Part shown: piece after piece, positions 48,501 to 61,166 of the stretch
How the letters are laid out: every line of letters starts with the position of its first letter
How positions within the stretch are numbered: the first letter of the stretch is position 1
Assembly: GCA_038380795.1 (NCBI GenBank)
Contig: CM076281.1
Coordinates: 1,240,001 to 1,304,000 of the forward strand
DNA: 64,000 nucleotides
Origin: Pyrocephalus nanus
Taxonomy: Eukaryota > Chordata > Aves > Passeriformes > Tyrannidae
Direction: 5' to 3'
Position numbers and translations under genes: made by a program
The notes under the pieces: model-generated
The model's database searches: none
What the model saw: only the letters and a program-made list of their open reading frames with translations
What the model was told of the DNA's origin: nothing

Positions 48501-51500
48501 TTACCAGGGAGGAGAGGTGGGCAAGGCCTGGGGCAGGAAAGGCATGCTCTCCACTGGTCTCATGGCTATGTTGAGGGGACCAGCCAGCGTCATGGGCGTG
48601 GGCAGGTTCATGGGGGACGTGATGGTGACGGGGTGCGCTATGTTCACTGGAGCCGTGACCGGCGTGGGCAGGTTCACCGGGGTGGTGAGCGTGAGGGGCG
48701 AGGTCATGGACAGAGGACTGGTTATAGTTACAGGATGCCCTAAGTTCATCGGACTGGATATATTAACTGCACTTGATACATTTACTGGACTTCTCATGCT
48801 CATTGCAGCTGCCACTGTGACTGGGTTTGTGATAGTCCCAGAAGCCACAGAGGACGTTATATTGAATGGAGTAGTAAGAGTCACAGGCGTAGTAGCAGCA
48901 GTGGAGGTTTGGCACAAGTTAGCAGCTTCTAAAAATGAGACATAAAAAAGACAAAAAGTTTTTAACACATAAAAAAAACCTCATGGACAAGATTTAAACA
49001 AAACAAAACAAAACAAAAAAACCCAAAAACCAAACAAGAACAAGTACAAATTCCGGAATAATTTTTCTTTAGGAATTATTAGTAAGTTAAAACTGTTAAC
49101 ATTCTATAGCCTACAGGAAATACAAACTCTCATGCAGGTCATTTCAATTCAATATTGGTTTTTTTTTTCCTGAGAATTCAAGTGAGGTTGTCTTAGCAAG
49201 AGGGTTTCCACGTTCATAAAAACAGTATCGTACAATCAAAAAAATTCTCCCAAGAGGAACATTAGAAATAGAGGAGAGAGTGTACATACCGAATGGTACG
49301 TACTCTATAGCCTTCTCAAAGGTGAACTGACATTCTGTGAAGGTTTTAAAAAGTCATTATTAGGGACTGATAAGCAAAGCTCGTTTCAATATTTACCTGC
49401 TTATTTCAGTCTTAATTACTGCGACTTAATTGCTCCACTGCTCACAGTTACCTCTACTCCAAGCCTACCCCAGCAGTACATCCTTCAACCCCCTTCAGCT
49501 CCTCAGCTTCCACACGAGCCACAGCTCCACCCCACATTTGTTTGGGGGGTTTTGGGGTGGTTTAGCAGCAAGCAGGAATGAAGTGGCGAGCAGGGGAGAG
49601 CCAGGAGGGCAGCGGGCAGGGGCTGGGGAGCAGGGCCGGGCTCTGGGGAGCAGGGCTGGCGAGGGGGGGCCAGGGGGGACGGAGGGCTCTCTACACATCC
49701 ATCAGCACCACCTGCCGGCTACCCACGCCAGGAGGCTCCAAAAACAGGAGGAGGGGAAAGGGGAGGGCTGACTGCTCAAGAAACCCGGGGAAATCGTGTT
49801 CTACATCAGCATTACAGCATGGCTAAGTCGTGTCTTATTCCACATTTGTAGGGCAGGACCCCAAGCTCAGTTACACCCAGGTGTCAGAGGTAAACCAGGA
49901 GCAAAGAGTCCGCTTTGCCACTCGGGCAATACAAATGTTAACTTTGAAAGCAACATTAGCCCCACTCAAGGGTTACTGTTGGTTCTTCAAAGTCCATAGC
50001 TAGGAGGGGTGGAAAGGAAGGGAAAGAGTAAAAAAAAAAAAAATAAAATAAAAATTGTGAAAATAAATTGTATTAGACTAAAAAAAAAAATCCCATCTAG
50101 TCTTGCAAAGCCACCACAACAATTGGCACTAGCACAGGAGAACCAGCAAGGAAAGAGCAGCTCAAGGCATGGCACTGACTGGTCTAACTTCACCTTCAAG
50201 CACAGTCACACCCAAAGACACGTCCCACCCGTGCCCCTTCCCCAGTTAAACAAAGCTAACAGCACCAGTCTGACCCCACTCCTACCCACCCACCTCCCTC
50301 ACCCCCCATCCTGCCCCAAACCACTTCTGTTAAAGCATATTCAATAATCTCAATAAGAAATGAAGGGATAAAGGAACAAGACATAGGAAGAAACAAGCAG
50401 GAAAATACTTCTCAAGACATTTTCTAAATCCAACACCCATTTGCTTTATCTGTTTAGTGGCCTGCTGATATTTATGTTTCTGTTGTCAGTACATGTTAAC
50501 ATGAATAAGCTGTTTCTACACTGTCTAGAATTCAATTACTGGCATAACAAGGCAAAAGGAGCAAGCAGCCTAAAACACAAACAAGACCTAGAAAAGAAAA
50601 ACAGATTGAAGAAACTGAAAGGAAGGTTAGGAGAAAAGAAAAAAATAAGGTGAGTCAAAAACATTCTAAAAACAGCCAGTGAAAAACAATAAGTGGTCAC
50701 TAAGAGCTTCTAAAACATGTAATCCACAGGAGTCACATGACAGGCATTAGAAATCAAACTGTTGTGAAACAAATAAGCAGCTGTAATGGGAGAGTTTAAA
50801 CTACTATATCCTAAAAACACTGAACTGAAGCAATTTGTTCTTTACAAACTGACACAGTGACCAACAACAGGAAGCAATTCCTCTTTGATTGTGGCAGCAC
50901 AGGTAAGGTAAGCTGTGGTCCAGCACTAATGAAAAACAGGATCACTGATTAGTTCATTTTGTAATGAAAAAAAAGCAACAGAGAGAGAAGAGTAAATTCT
51001 CTGAGGACTAGAAAAAGGCCAGGAGAGTTACACGATGATAAAGTAGATGGAATAAACTGGGAGAGAAAAGATGAACAGGAACAGAAAGCACACACAGACA
51101 AACTGGGGATGCAAAGACAAGAGGGGGGGTGTGTATATATACACATATATATATATATACACACAAGTGAACAAGGGTAAATATGCACAAACACAGCTCA
51201 AAGCCACAGGCAAGTCAAAGCCCACACTCCTGCCCTGGAGCAGACACAGCCTCCCTTTGTAACCCATGGCTGCTATGGACACAGAGAGCAGAGGGAGCAG
51301 GCAAAGAGTTCTGTAACACAGCCTAATCCTGGGCCTGTTTCCTCCTGCTGGTTCTTAGCTGGGACTTCTAACACCAAGAATGAAACTGTCCTGTGAGACA
51401 CCCTTCCTGACACCTTGAACTGCCTGCAGAACTGCACACTGCACTGCCTCACACACCTAAACCCGTCAATATTGGTCTGGTTTACCTTTCTTCCTCGCTT

Positions 51501-51559
51501 TGACGGCCTCTTCCCACAATCTCAGGGTCTCTACCTGCTTTCCAGGCCAACTTGTTACG

Positions 51560-51594
<35 letters not shown>

Positions 51595-54500
51595 TTGTTG
51601 TTGCTGTTGTTGTTGCTGCTGCTGCTGCTGCTGTTGTTGTTGCTGTTGTTGCTGCTGCTGTTGCTGTTTCTGGTTGCTGGTCTCTTCACTCATGCATGCT
51701 ATGCCAATTAAGTAAGAACACAAATTCACCTTGAAAAGTTACTCTGTTTTCTGCTGAGATCACAAAGGCAACTTCCATAAAGAGCGTGTGGAATCTCACA
51801 GGATTCCAAGAGCAAAAAATCACAGAGGTGTTTAAAACCATATAATTAATTCTGTGCTTTATAAAAAACTACTTTTCCAAGAGCTAAAAACCAGAATGTA
51901 AGTCAAGAACATCTGCTTTAACTGCTGAAAATGGATTTCCTTTCTGATTATTTAGTTTGTGTTTAGGAAGAAGGAAATTAAAGACTCTAGTGAGCTGATT
52001 CCATTTTTTCTAAACCTCAGCTCCAGCTTAAAAAAAAAAATAAAAAGCCTTTTCAATTTTTATTACAAGTATGACTTAAACTTTCAGTTTACCTTTAAAT
52101 CACAGAACAGCCTGTCACTACTCCCTGGCCACAGTACAGCTCATCATTTCCACCTCTAACAACTGCTCTAAATGCCTCATGTGAACTGGCTTAGCACCAC
52201 CAAACTGGCTTGGGAAGCCAGAGCTGTAACCCTATACCTTAAAAAATACTTCACATCCAAATTTCCTACTAAGCTCAAAAATCAGGCATTTCAGACATTC
52301 CCAGTACCTTCAAATTATCCAGGAGTAACAGCGACAGCAAAGATGTTGTAAATTAACACAGTTTTAAGAGGCTTTAAGGACAAAGTTTCTTAAGACATTC
52401 CTTACATCTTCCTCTTGATTCCCCCAAAAACCCATTTTATACTACTAACCCTGTGGGTTAACTTAAGTTACAGGTATTTGAAAGTCAAGTCTTCGTTTGT
52501 TTGCTGAGCACTCCCAGGTCCAGGCTGCAGCACCTCCGCAGAGGTTAAGACCAGAAGGAACTACTACAAACATCTCATCTGACCTCCTGCACAACACCAG
52601 TCAGATGCCATTAATGCCCAAAACACATCAGGGCTGGATTTAAATCCTCTTCTTGTCAGCTACTGCCAGAGGGAGGAAACATTAAGCCTCGGGGTCAAAG
52701 CTCAGCGAAGGCAGAGAAATCTTTCTCCTGATTTTGATGAGCTTTAGGTGATGCTTTAAACCTGAAACCTGGCAGATTTTAGCAGCTCTTAAATACCCTA
52801 AAATCTCCAAACTATCTGTTGGACTTCCAGGCCTGCACAGTTCAGGAAGCACTGTAATCAGAAGGTGAGAAAACCTGGTCACTCTCACAAACTGCAGGGC
52901 ATTCCTAAGGGATAAGAGCACAGGGTAGCAGCAAACCAGTTCCACACATGCCAATTCTTGAGCTGAAGCAGTTTCTGTCATTAAATATCTACTTTTTAAG
53001 AGGTGTGACCACCCAGGCTGATGGGTTGTTGCATTTTAACGTCATCAAAGGCAATTCCCTTCGCACACACACCGTTATTAGAAATGTTTGTAAAACGTTC
53101 ACCTACTTTTATTGATGCCTTGTTTACAGGTATTACAGTTGATACTTTGGCTCTGCCCGTGTGTCTTTAAGTGGCTGGTGATATATGCTGCACTCAGAAG
53201 TTTACCACAGATATTACACGATACCTTTCCTTCATGGCGCACCATGTGTGTCCGCAGTCTGTCTTTGGTGGCAAAGGCAGCAGTGCACGTCTAGATGGGG
53301 GACAACAGTTACACTTGAGGTGCAGACAGCAGCATTACAGGAGCAGCTAAGGCCCTCTGAGAGCCCTTTTTTACCTTGCAAGTCCTAACAGTACCCTACT
53401 TGTATTGACAACATGAAGTTTTACCTGTATTTATAGAGAAACCAACATCAAACTACTAAACAGAGACTGAGAGTGGTATTCGTTTCTGAGACAATCAGGA
53501 ACAAAAATCATACTCAATACTACTTATCTTTCTTAAAATAGCAGGTTGCCTGACCCTCCAAAGCAAGAGGGAGCTTATAAAAAAGCCTGGAGCAGGCAAA
53601 GTTGTTTTTTGATATAATTTTACAGTACAAATATGAACTTGATCTCTTGAATTGCTCAATTACGTCTGTTCCCATCCAGAACAAGGAAATAAAACCTCTT
53701 CCTAATGCTATTCTTTTTACCCAAGCCTTTTATTTAATAAGATGAGTCAGTAAAACAGAGGTTGGAATAAGCATGGATATTCCAAGCAAAACAGTTAATT
53801 GTTCAAGGGCAATTTAATTATTTCTCCTAGACTCAGTCATCAACTTGCCTTCCCCTTCCAGCAAAATAACGGATCCAGAATCAACCATTCCCATCCATTT
53901 TAAATAGATGTACTGAGAGACATTTGATTTAAACATGCTGAGAAACACTGCACACATTACTCCACAAATCAGCACTGAGCTGAGGATGCTGTTACAACCC
54001 TACTACTAAGTTAAGCATATGGTAAAATAGAGCAACTACGCTGTTCTCCAAGAAAGCAAAAAGCCTCTAATCTTCCCAAAAAAGCAGCCACAGCATCTTT
54101 TTAAACTTCCACCAGCACTCCAGCACTGTGTTATGAGGGTGGATGTGGCTTTACTCCTAAACTTGCTTTTCAAAGCAAAGTCTGGGAGCAAGTACAGCTC
54201 TGAAAAGATTCACCTGAGATTGTACCAATAAAATAAGGTATTGTTCTTAATAAATCATTGCAGCCCTTACTTGGCATTTGAAGGGTCTCTCTGTTGAGTG
54301 AACGTGTTTAACGTGACAGCTTAAATGATCAGGCCTGCAAAAAAGAGAGGAACAGGACAAAAATGCACTGTTACAAACACAGAATAAGGACACCTTGGCT
54401 AGTGGGGTGACACTGCTGGTGACCCCCTGCAGCCCCCAGAATAAGTATCTTCCCCTCACCTACCAGCAGCTGTCACCCAGAGCTCCTCACAGTTACCCTG

Positions 54501-57500
54501 GGACCCAATCTGCAGCTTAAAATTAACCCTGTTCTCCTTACACACCCCAAAATGGTACATTTGGTCACACCTTGTGTAAAGGGGAGAGCGCAGCAGCTGT
54601 AAAGGTTGACATTTCCTCTGCTGCAAGCACAGGTACAAACACAGCCAGCAGCAATGCAAGCTCCCCCCAGAACTCTGTCAGTGCCCTCAGCCCTGCTACA
54701 GGACCAGGTGACACTTCCCCTGCCCTGCCCATTCGGTCACAGGCTGTGGCAAAGGCTGGTAAGGGTGCTCTGTGCCCACCCCCATGACACAGACGTGTCC
54801 TACAGGACCTGGATGAGGTCGTGAAGCCATTTCCAACCACTCTCCTACAAAAGTGACTGTTTTGGCCACTGCTAACCTGGCTCAGAGGGGGACCCCCACC
54901 CTGGAGGCAGACAAGGCTCCTTCTCCCCTCACCAGTCTCCCAGAGGCCTGGTTCTCCCAGCCCCTTAGCCCTTCCTGCGCGTGAAGAGCCGCCAGTGGAG
55001 CGCGCCCGGGATTTGCTACACGGTACCTCGAGAAGCCTTTTCCACAAACGCCACAGGTGTAGGGTTTCGTGATGCCCCCTTCGTGAGACCTCACGTGGTA
55101 GGTCATGCGATCCTTTCTCTTGAAGCGCTGATTGCAAATGGGACATTCGAAGGGTTTCTCGTCGGAGTGGGACAGCTTGTGCCGGTTGAGGTGGTAGACG
55201 TCCCTGAAGGCCTTTCCACACATCTCGCAGGCGTGGTTCTTCTTCACGGGCTTGCTGGGCTTCTTCACCGTCTGCGTCACCGCCATGGCCGTGGCGCCGG
55301 CGCTGCTGCTGGGGTTGGTGGCAGAGGAAGACGTAGTGACAGTGGACAGGATGCCTGCGATAGTCGAAACCAGCGAACTCCGGCTGTTGTCACCAGCGAT
55401 GGTCGAGATAAGGGGCACCATTGTGGTGGGAGTTTTCTTTGGCCGTGACACTAACTTTATCCCTGTGTGGCAGGACTCGTGACGCCTCAAATGGTAGCTG
55501 TCCCTGAAAGCTTTGCTGCAGTAAGTGCACACAAAGGAGGTTTTAGGTTTTTCCTTTTTAATCCCAACAATAGCATCCTTTAATGTTTCTGGTGCAGGCT
55601 GAGGTTTCTGCGTTATTGGTAAGGGCAGAATCGGCTTCTGATCGGGCGGCTCAACAGCAGAGCTCAGGAGAGGCAACAAACTGTTCTGTGCTGCCTGCTG
55701 TTGGTGATGGGAGGCTTCGTGTGCCTAAAACCAAACATTCACACTTAAATTCTCTGGATGGGTGCTCGCTCTAACACGGTGAGAACATTTACAAACGACA
55801 GGAAAGCACATTCTAGACTAAAAGCCATGGAAGGAACAACGGGGGAAGGTTACATAATTCTGGTTTTGGACAAGATAAACCGCTCACACTGTAAATGCAC
55901 TCGCTGTGCAGATCCTGCGGTAAGTGTAGGACACAGCACAACAACCAAAGAATTATTAAGTTTCCGGAGGGCAACTTTTTATGGAAGACAACGAGATGCT
56001 TGTCAGATCTTTTACTAACACGGCGTTTGATCTTTACATAACAGATAACTCATTTTGCTAATGACTGTATCAGATGCCACCTTGGGACTGTCTCTGGAGC
56101 TGACGAAGGTACTGACAGGAGTTGCAAAATAACGCCCCACCTTTAAGTCGAGCTCAGTGCACACTGAAAATTGAACTGCAGCCACAGAGAGCCAGGATGT
56201 GATAAGGCGTCTTATTTAAACAGCGCGTTCATACCAGTGTGCCAGCACTGAAACCAAAGCAACTGGAATCGGGAGCTGTCTAAAGCCACATCTCTATATT
56301 TAGCAGGTTCCTGATGCATTTATCCACTGACCACTGTGCTCTCTGTGTCTGGAACTAACAAGAATAGCGACACGGCCTTTTTCTCTTCGTCAGCAGCTAC
56401 TTTGTGCTAGGAAGAGAAGCTAATCGATACGCACTGGGAGACATCTAGAGATGCTGGAGAGCACACATAGGGGGATGTTGGGGAAAAGACCCTGAAAGCT
56501 GCCTGAAAACAGCCAATACCAACTGACTTTGAACTACAGAATCAGTGGGAGAAGCTACAAGGAAGGGGCAGAGGGGGGACCGTGGCCAGCAGCGCTCAGC
56601 TGAGCCGCAGCCTGCACCGCCACAGGCTGTGCTGCACCATGCTTGGCTATTCTAAGGCAGAAAACACTGTTATTAAAACTCGTCCAGTCAGACTGGGACA
56701 AAACCCTGGCAGATACAATTTTAAAGTGGTTTAGAAACCACACAGACCAATTCAGCCTAATGGAGCATTAAAATAAATCACTCCAGCACCTTAAGCCAGT
56801 TTAAGCGCATCTGTATTCAAGATGTGCCTCGGTCTCATCAGACCAGTTTTAAATCAGGCTTGTTATTAACGCAGCGTGCCAGGACTGAAGCTGAGTTTGG
56901 GGAAACTTGCATTCCCATTAGATCGGTATTGCAGCCTTCCAGGACTCCTTTCCTACAGCTTCCCTTACAAAACAGCATGACTCGAGGCTGCGAGAGCTGA
57001 ATAAAACACCGTGCTGGTGTGTAACCAGAACTTGCCTACTTCTACATCAGCTGAGGATGGACAGTGCTAGGGAGTGCACTCAGGCTAATAGCTCTTCCCA
57101 CAGGAATCCATTTCAGCATGCCCTTTGGAGAAGCCAATATTTCTAGAAGCTCCCTTTGGGACTTTTTCCCAGTTGGATCTGGAGGCTTGGCCTCTCTGGA
57201 TCGCAGTAGGCCACCGCAAAGCACCTCTCCCTGGCTGCAGGATGGCTCCTGCCCCTCACAAGCCCACCATCACTCCAATCTCACTTTTCAGGAGCGTGAT
57301 GCTGCTGATCTTTGGATAGAAACCACCAGTGGACACCAACACTAACCTATGTGGGGAGGAATATGAGCTCCCTAACACTCCAAGCCTATCTAACAGGAAA
57401 ACAGTTGACGGGATGACGCCTGGATTTGGGACGGTAACAGGAGACAAAACTTGTGGGAATCATTAGGAGCCAGGCCAGCCTGTCCATCTCTATCTGCATT

Positions 57501-60500
57501 TTCCATCCTGCCTGTGCCCAAGGTCAGGATGCAACAGGTAGGCTGGATATTACCACACCTGCCTGGCCACAGCAGCCACCTCAAACAACAGCCCCAGGGG
57601 CTGCTTTGCAGAGCCATTGCTGAAGAGCCAGATCCAGAACTCTCCTGGAGGCGACGCTGCTAAATCAGGGCACTGCACAAGCTCCAGCAGCCCCACTAAA
57701 CTTTTCCCTGACTTCAGTGTCAATTGTGGATTTTCAACCATTTATTTTCCGTGGTTTTAAGAGGGCGTTGAGACACCCGCATTGCATGAAAATAAGAGTC
57801 TGCAGGATACACACCAGCAGCACAGTACTGAGCAAGTGAAGCACTTCAATGTAATTTTAATTTTAAAAAATTTTGAAATGTTTTACGACTTTAAACGAGC
57901 ATTAAACAGTGTGGTTAAACTGCACCAGAAGACACTGCAGAACACCTAATGATAGCTCCAGAGATACAGTTTCAAAGGCAGAGCTAGCAGATCGGATAAT
58001 GGAGAGCCCAAATCCTTTGGACAAGGTTCAAACTTAGGCAGTTTATGGATATTTTTAAGCCTCAAAGGATCGTCAGCACTTCAAGGTAATGATGCACTTA
58101 TTCCTACGAATCCGATGGAGACAGTGGACATAAAACAATGTATATTCATAAGGCTACAGGCCACGGAGCTGCTGCTTATATAAGTCTGCTTATCTTGGTT
58201 CCCAGAGAGCCAGCGTTATTAGCACTGTCCTGCCCGCAGCCCCCGAGCCACGAGCCGTGTTCCTCAGTTTCCAAGGGCTGCCTGCCTTAAAGCCTTTTAA
58301 AAAAGGATCAGGCAGCATTTTTTTTTAACTCCCCGCTGGAGAAGGGAAGGCAGCACCTGCTGCACGCCTCTCCCGGGCACTGCTATTCAGGCTCCCACCA
58401 CGGTTTTACTTGACCCAGAATTAACGTCAAGTCAACATTTTGGGGGTATTTTGATGGCCAGGGTGCAAAACCCCCTCGTTCTGTCACTAGCTTCTTCCCT
58501 TAGGGGGGAGGAGGGGGGCAGCAAACAAAAAACCCTGCAATCCGTGACCCGCAGTGTAGGATGTGGCATTGTGAACTTCCAATGCCAGAGGCTAAAATAT
58601 TTTTGTGCTCCAGCCTTAATGTGAGAGCAACAAATTAGGATGAGTCATATCTTGAACGCTCCATCTGATGGATGAGTCCTCCTCACATTAACAGATACAA
58701 CTTTCGCTTCCCGACCAGATCCTTAAAGTGGGTTTCAAAATAAGCATTTCGGGGACTAAAGAGATCCAAACAAGAACTGCTTATTCAGTAGCACGATTGT
58801 TCCTTTAGAAAGGGATACAATTCATCAAAATGCCACCTAAAAACAATCAAACAACTTTATTTGGAAGGAGCGATTTACAGTCACACAGCCCATTGCTACA
58901 GGACTAAAATTACGACGTTGAAACCTCCTCCGAAAACATTTGGCTAAAAATTACAACTTTATATCCCGGGTATTTAACTGTCCCTCAGGAATCCTGTCCT
59001 AGCTGGAACACACACTTGGCTTAAAACTCCCCCCAGGAAGAATGAGCGTGAATATTCAGTCACTTGCATTTGTTATTTAACTGACACAGGGGAGAGGCTT
59101 TTAAATCCACTTTTTTAAACTAATTTTAACTAATTAGCTGGGTCTTGGCTGATGTGTGCTGTGAGAATGAGGAGAAGAAAGTCACATCAGGAGTGCCTTA
59201 ATGCTGCTTGCAGCTGGGTGCAGTGGGATGCTCGCACCCCAAATCGTTGATTTTAATAAAATCACTCCAGAAACAGCATTCAGCATTTATTATGAGGTCT
59301 GAAAGCTTTATTACTTGGGGCAAAAAAAAAAGAAATCAGAGGAAAATTTCCACGTCACAGTTTTATGAAGATGCTTCCGAGTCACACGCTGGGAAAGTGA
59401 ACTGCTGACTCCTTAATTAAAAGCAGCAAAGGCGACTCCTAAATCAGCCTGTGACATCACTATTTCAAAACTCAGCACCTTCAAAAAAAAACCACGGATG
59501 AGCAGCGAGGAACTGGACACGTACTTGAAAGCATTACTTGGCATTTCTCAGAGCCTGCTGCAATACCGTCCTGCCAGCCCAGGAAAAATTTCCCCTGGAA
59601 AACGCTCAGCTGGGAGGCAGCGAGGCACTACAGCAGCCCCGGCTAGCAGGGAGATGGCCCTAAACTAAGGAGATTAACTTCCTAGCGTGAAGTTTCCTAC
59701 GTGCGAATCACAACTGCCCACTAGAGTGAGAAATAATTCACCAGACCTCAGCCAAACTCGATGGCATCACCCGCATCCATCACGAAAAGGCGGAAAACCC
59801 AGCGCCCAGCTCCCGGTACCGGCTCCCCGGAACATTCCCGGCGTGTTTTCGGAGGCAGAGAACCCGAGCGAGTGACTCATCCCTTGGTACTTGCAAGGGA
59901 CGAATTTTTCCTCTCTAAAGGAATGGTGCTCGCTCTTGGCGGATTTATTCATTCAACTCAGGTTTTCAAACTCGTGTCACGGGTTGGGTTTGGGTTTAAT
60001 TCCGAGGAGGACACTGAGGAAGCAAGCGGCCGCCACCGGGAATGTGCAAAGAGGATTATTTTACCTTGAGAAAGGTGATGTGCTGAGCTTTTTTTTTTTT
60101 TTTTTTTTTTTTTCCCCGCTGCTGCTGCTGCAATCGCACATTTTATGTTTTCCAGCTCAAAAAGAGCAGGAGAAAACAATCCAGCGTGAAAGGGCTCGCG
60201 AGGCTCACAAAAGCCAGGCGAGAATTTTTTTTTTTTTTTTCTGGTACACTGGATTTTCTTCGGAATTACATAAACAGCGGTGTTTTTAAGTCAGTCTTTC
60301 GCCGACAGAAAGGGGGAAAATTGTGACTCAGTTGGCAAAGGGAGGGGTTGCACGCTCCACCGTCCCTATTCCTCCCCATTCCCGTTAGGATTTCGCCAGT
60401 TTTTACAGAAATCCGGCCCGCTCGCGTCCTATTTTAAAAGAAAACAAGCTCCCTCGTCAGCCGGCCCTGAGTCAGGCTGTTTAAAGAGGGATTAATTTAT

Positions 60501-61036
60501 TCTCCCAGACACGGCGTTTGTTCCATCGGGGTTTTGTTGGAGCCCGGTGGAAGCTCGGGGTTGTTTTTTTTTTGTTGTTGTTGTTGTTGTTTTTCTCTTT
60601 GGGCGGGGGGGTGAGGGTGGAAGAGAAAAACAAACACCAAAAAAAAAAAAATAAAATTAAAAAAAAAAAAAGGCGCGATTTCATGTTTTGGAGGGGAGGA
60701 GAAAAAAAATAAAAATAAAACACGACTGCGAATCCACGGTTTGCGAGGGAAGCGGGAAGGGAGCGCGCTGCGGGGCGGCGGCGGAGGGAGAAAGTGCAGG
60801 AGGGAAGGAGCGAGAAGCGGAGCCGCGGGGCCCGTGAGGCGCTGCCCGGCGGGCCGGGCCGGGCCGGGCCGGGCCGGGGGCGGGCGGGGGCCGGGCGGGC
60901 GCGCTGAGTGACAGCCCGGCCCGGCGGGGACCGGCGGGGCCGCGGCCGTGAGGGAGGGAGGGGGGGCGCGGGCAGCGCCGCCGCCGCCGCCGCGGGGCCT
61001 CACCTGAAAGAGGAACGCGGTCCAGTTGGCCTCCAT
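48501..61036 (-). CDS. VEZF1: Vascular endothelial zinc finger 1, six coding exons
   Basis: Nuclear C2H2 transcription factor that binds G-rich promoter and insulator DNA and is needed for vascular development (family knowledge). Coding exons in transcription order: 61036-61004, 55724-55027, 54334-54271, 53290-53107, 51698-51486, 48928-48501. All junctions are GT-AG and in phase; the total is 1,620 nt, or 539 residues (human 521 from recall). Exon 1 encodes only MEANWTAFLFQ. Six zinc fingers are visible: about 75-97 (CTYC...H), 175-197, 203-225, 233-256, 262-284 and 288-309. Fingers 1 and 2 are separated by a Ser/Thr-rich linker. A 35-residue glutamine run occupies 338-372, then a conserved HVTSWPGKQVETLRLWEEAV segment. 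The C-terminal third is a Pro/Thr/Ser-rich quasi-repeat of the PVTITSP and PVNLPTP type, ending SPPW. The extra length over human is about what the longer glutamine run would give. The start lies in strong context (CCCGCCATGG). Intron 5 holds a candidate 45-nt cassette exon. Confidence 0.97.
49290..49334 (-). CDS. VEZF1: Candidate alternative cassette exon of VEZF1 (45 nt)
   Basis: In the last intron, the gene strand shows an acceptor (TTTTTAAAACCTTCACAG), 45 nt of open frame, and a donor GTATGT. Exon 5 ends one base into a codon and exon 6 starts with AA, so the cassette fits exactly. It adds 15 residues (ECQFTFEKAIEYVPF) between ...KARKK and EAANLCQ... with no frame change. A branch-point-like TAATAATGAC lies upstream. 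Coincidence of both sites, phase and an open frame is unlikely by chance, but no transcript evidence was available. Confidence 0.6.
51130..51165. repeat. (TA)n/(CA)n microsatellite in VEZF1 intron 5
   Basis: GTGTATATATACACATATAT followed by further TA and CA dinucleotides. Likely polymorphic. Confidence 0.88.
51562..51666 (-). repeat. VEZF1: Glutamine-codon tract in VEZF1 exon 5, 35 codons
   Basis: 105 bp of CAG and CAA codons on the gene strand, uninterrupted at the protein level, between QK and HVTSW. CAA codons are scattered throughout, so no pure CAG run exceeds six. This should make the tract more stable than a pure CAG array. Confidence 0.97.
51699..53106 (-). other. VEZF1: VEZF1 intron 4
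   Basis: 1.4-kb intron, mostly unique, with an old CR1-like remnant at 52.54-52.60 kb. Confidence 0.6.
52544..52605 (-). mobile_element. Ancient CR1-type LINE remnant in VEZF1 intron 4
   Basis: TTAAGACCAGAAGGAACTAC then CATCTCATCTGACCTCCTGC and ACAACACCAG resembles the inverted 3-prime end of old CR1 families shared by birds, turtles and crocodilians. Short and diverged. Confidence 0.6.
53291..54270 (-). other. VEZF1: VEZF1 intron 3
   Basis: 980-bp intron of unique AT-moderate DNA. No further exon or repeat recognised. Confidence 0.55.
54335..55026 (-). other. VEZF1: VEZF1 intron 2
   Basis: 692-bp GC-richer intron splitting zinc finger 4 at its Ser-Arg junction (exon 2 ends in ...KGFSR). 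No other feature recognised. Confidence 0.55.
55725..61003 (-). other. VEZF1: VEZF1 intron 1
   Basis: 5.3-kb intron separating the 11-codon first exon from the zinc-finger exons. Mostly unique sequence. Its promoter-proximal 1.3 kb keeps CpG and holds poly-T runs (60091-60113, 60226-60240), a GCT run (60118-60132), a TTG run (60573-60592) and A-runs (60638-60671). No nested gene seen. Confidence 0.55.
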
Positions 61037-61118
61037 GGCGGGGGCGGCGCGGCCCCGGGCGGCGGCGGCGGCGGCTGCGGCGGGCGGTCCCCCCGTCGCT
61101 CCCTCCCCCGGGCCGCAG

Positions 61119-61166
61119 CTACATGGAGCCGACAACAAAGCGGCGGCGGCGGCGGCGGCTCAACAT
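61119..61166 (-). other. uORF in the VEZF1 leader, 15 codons plus stop
   Basis: ATG at 61166 encodes MLSRRRRRRFVVGSM and stops at TAG (61119-61121), 82 nt before the main start. The last sense codon is itself an ATG directly followed by TAG, so a minimal AUG-stop element also exists. It is relevant only if transcription starts above 61166 (or above 61124 for the AUG-stop). Confidence 0.45.

Larger units (their letters stand above)
48929..51485 (-). other. VEZF1: VEZF1 intron 5
   Basis: 2.56-kb intron holding the candidate cassette exon at 49290-49334, A-rich runs near 50030-50090 and a TA/CA microsatellite. Nothing else is recognised. Confidence 0.6.

Noticed and set aside
51415..51734. Long leucine-, cysteine- and alanine/valine-run frames on the plus strand
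   Set aside because: They are antisense shadows of the VEZF1 glutamine tract; the minus-strand frame is spliced in phase into a known protein.
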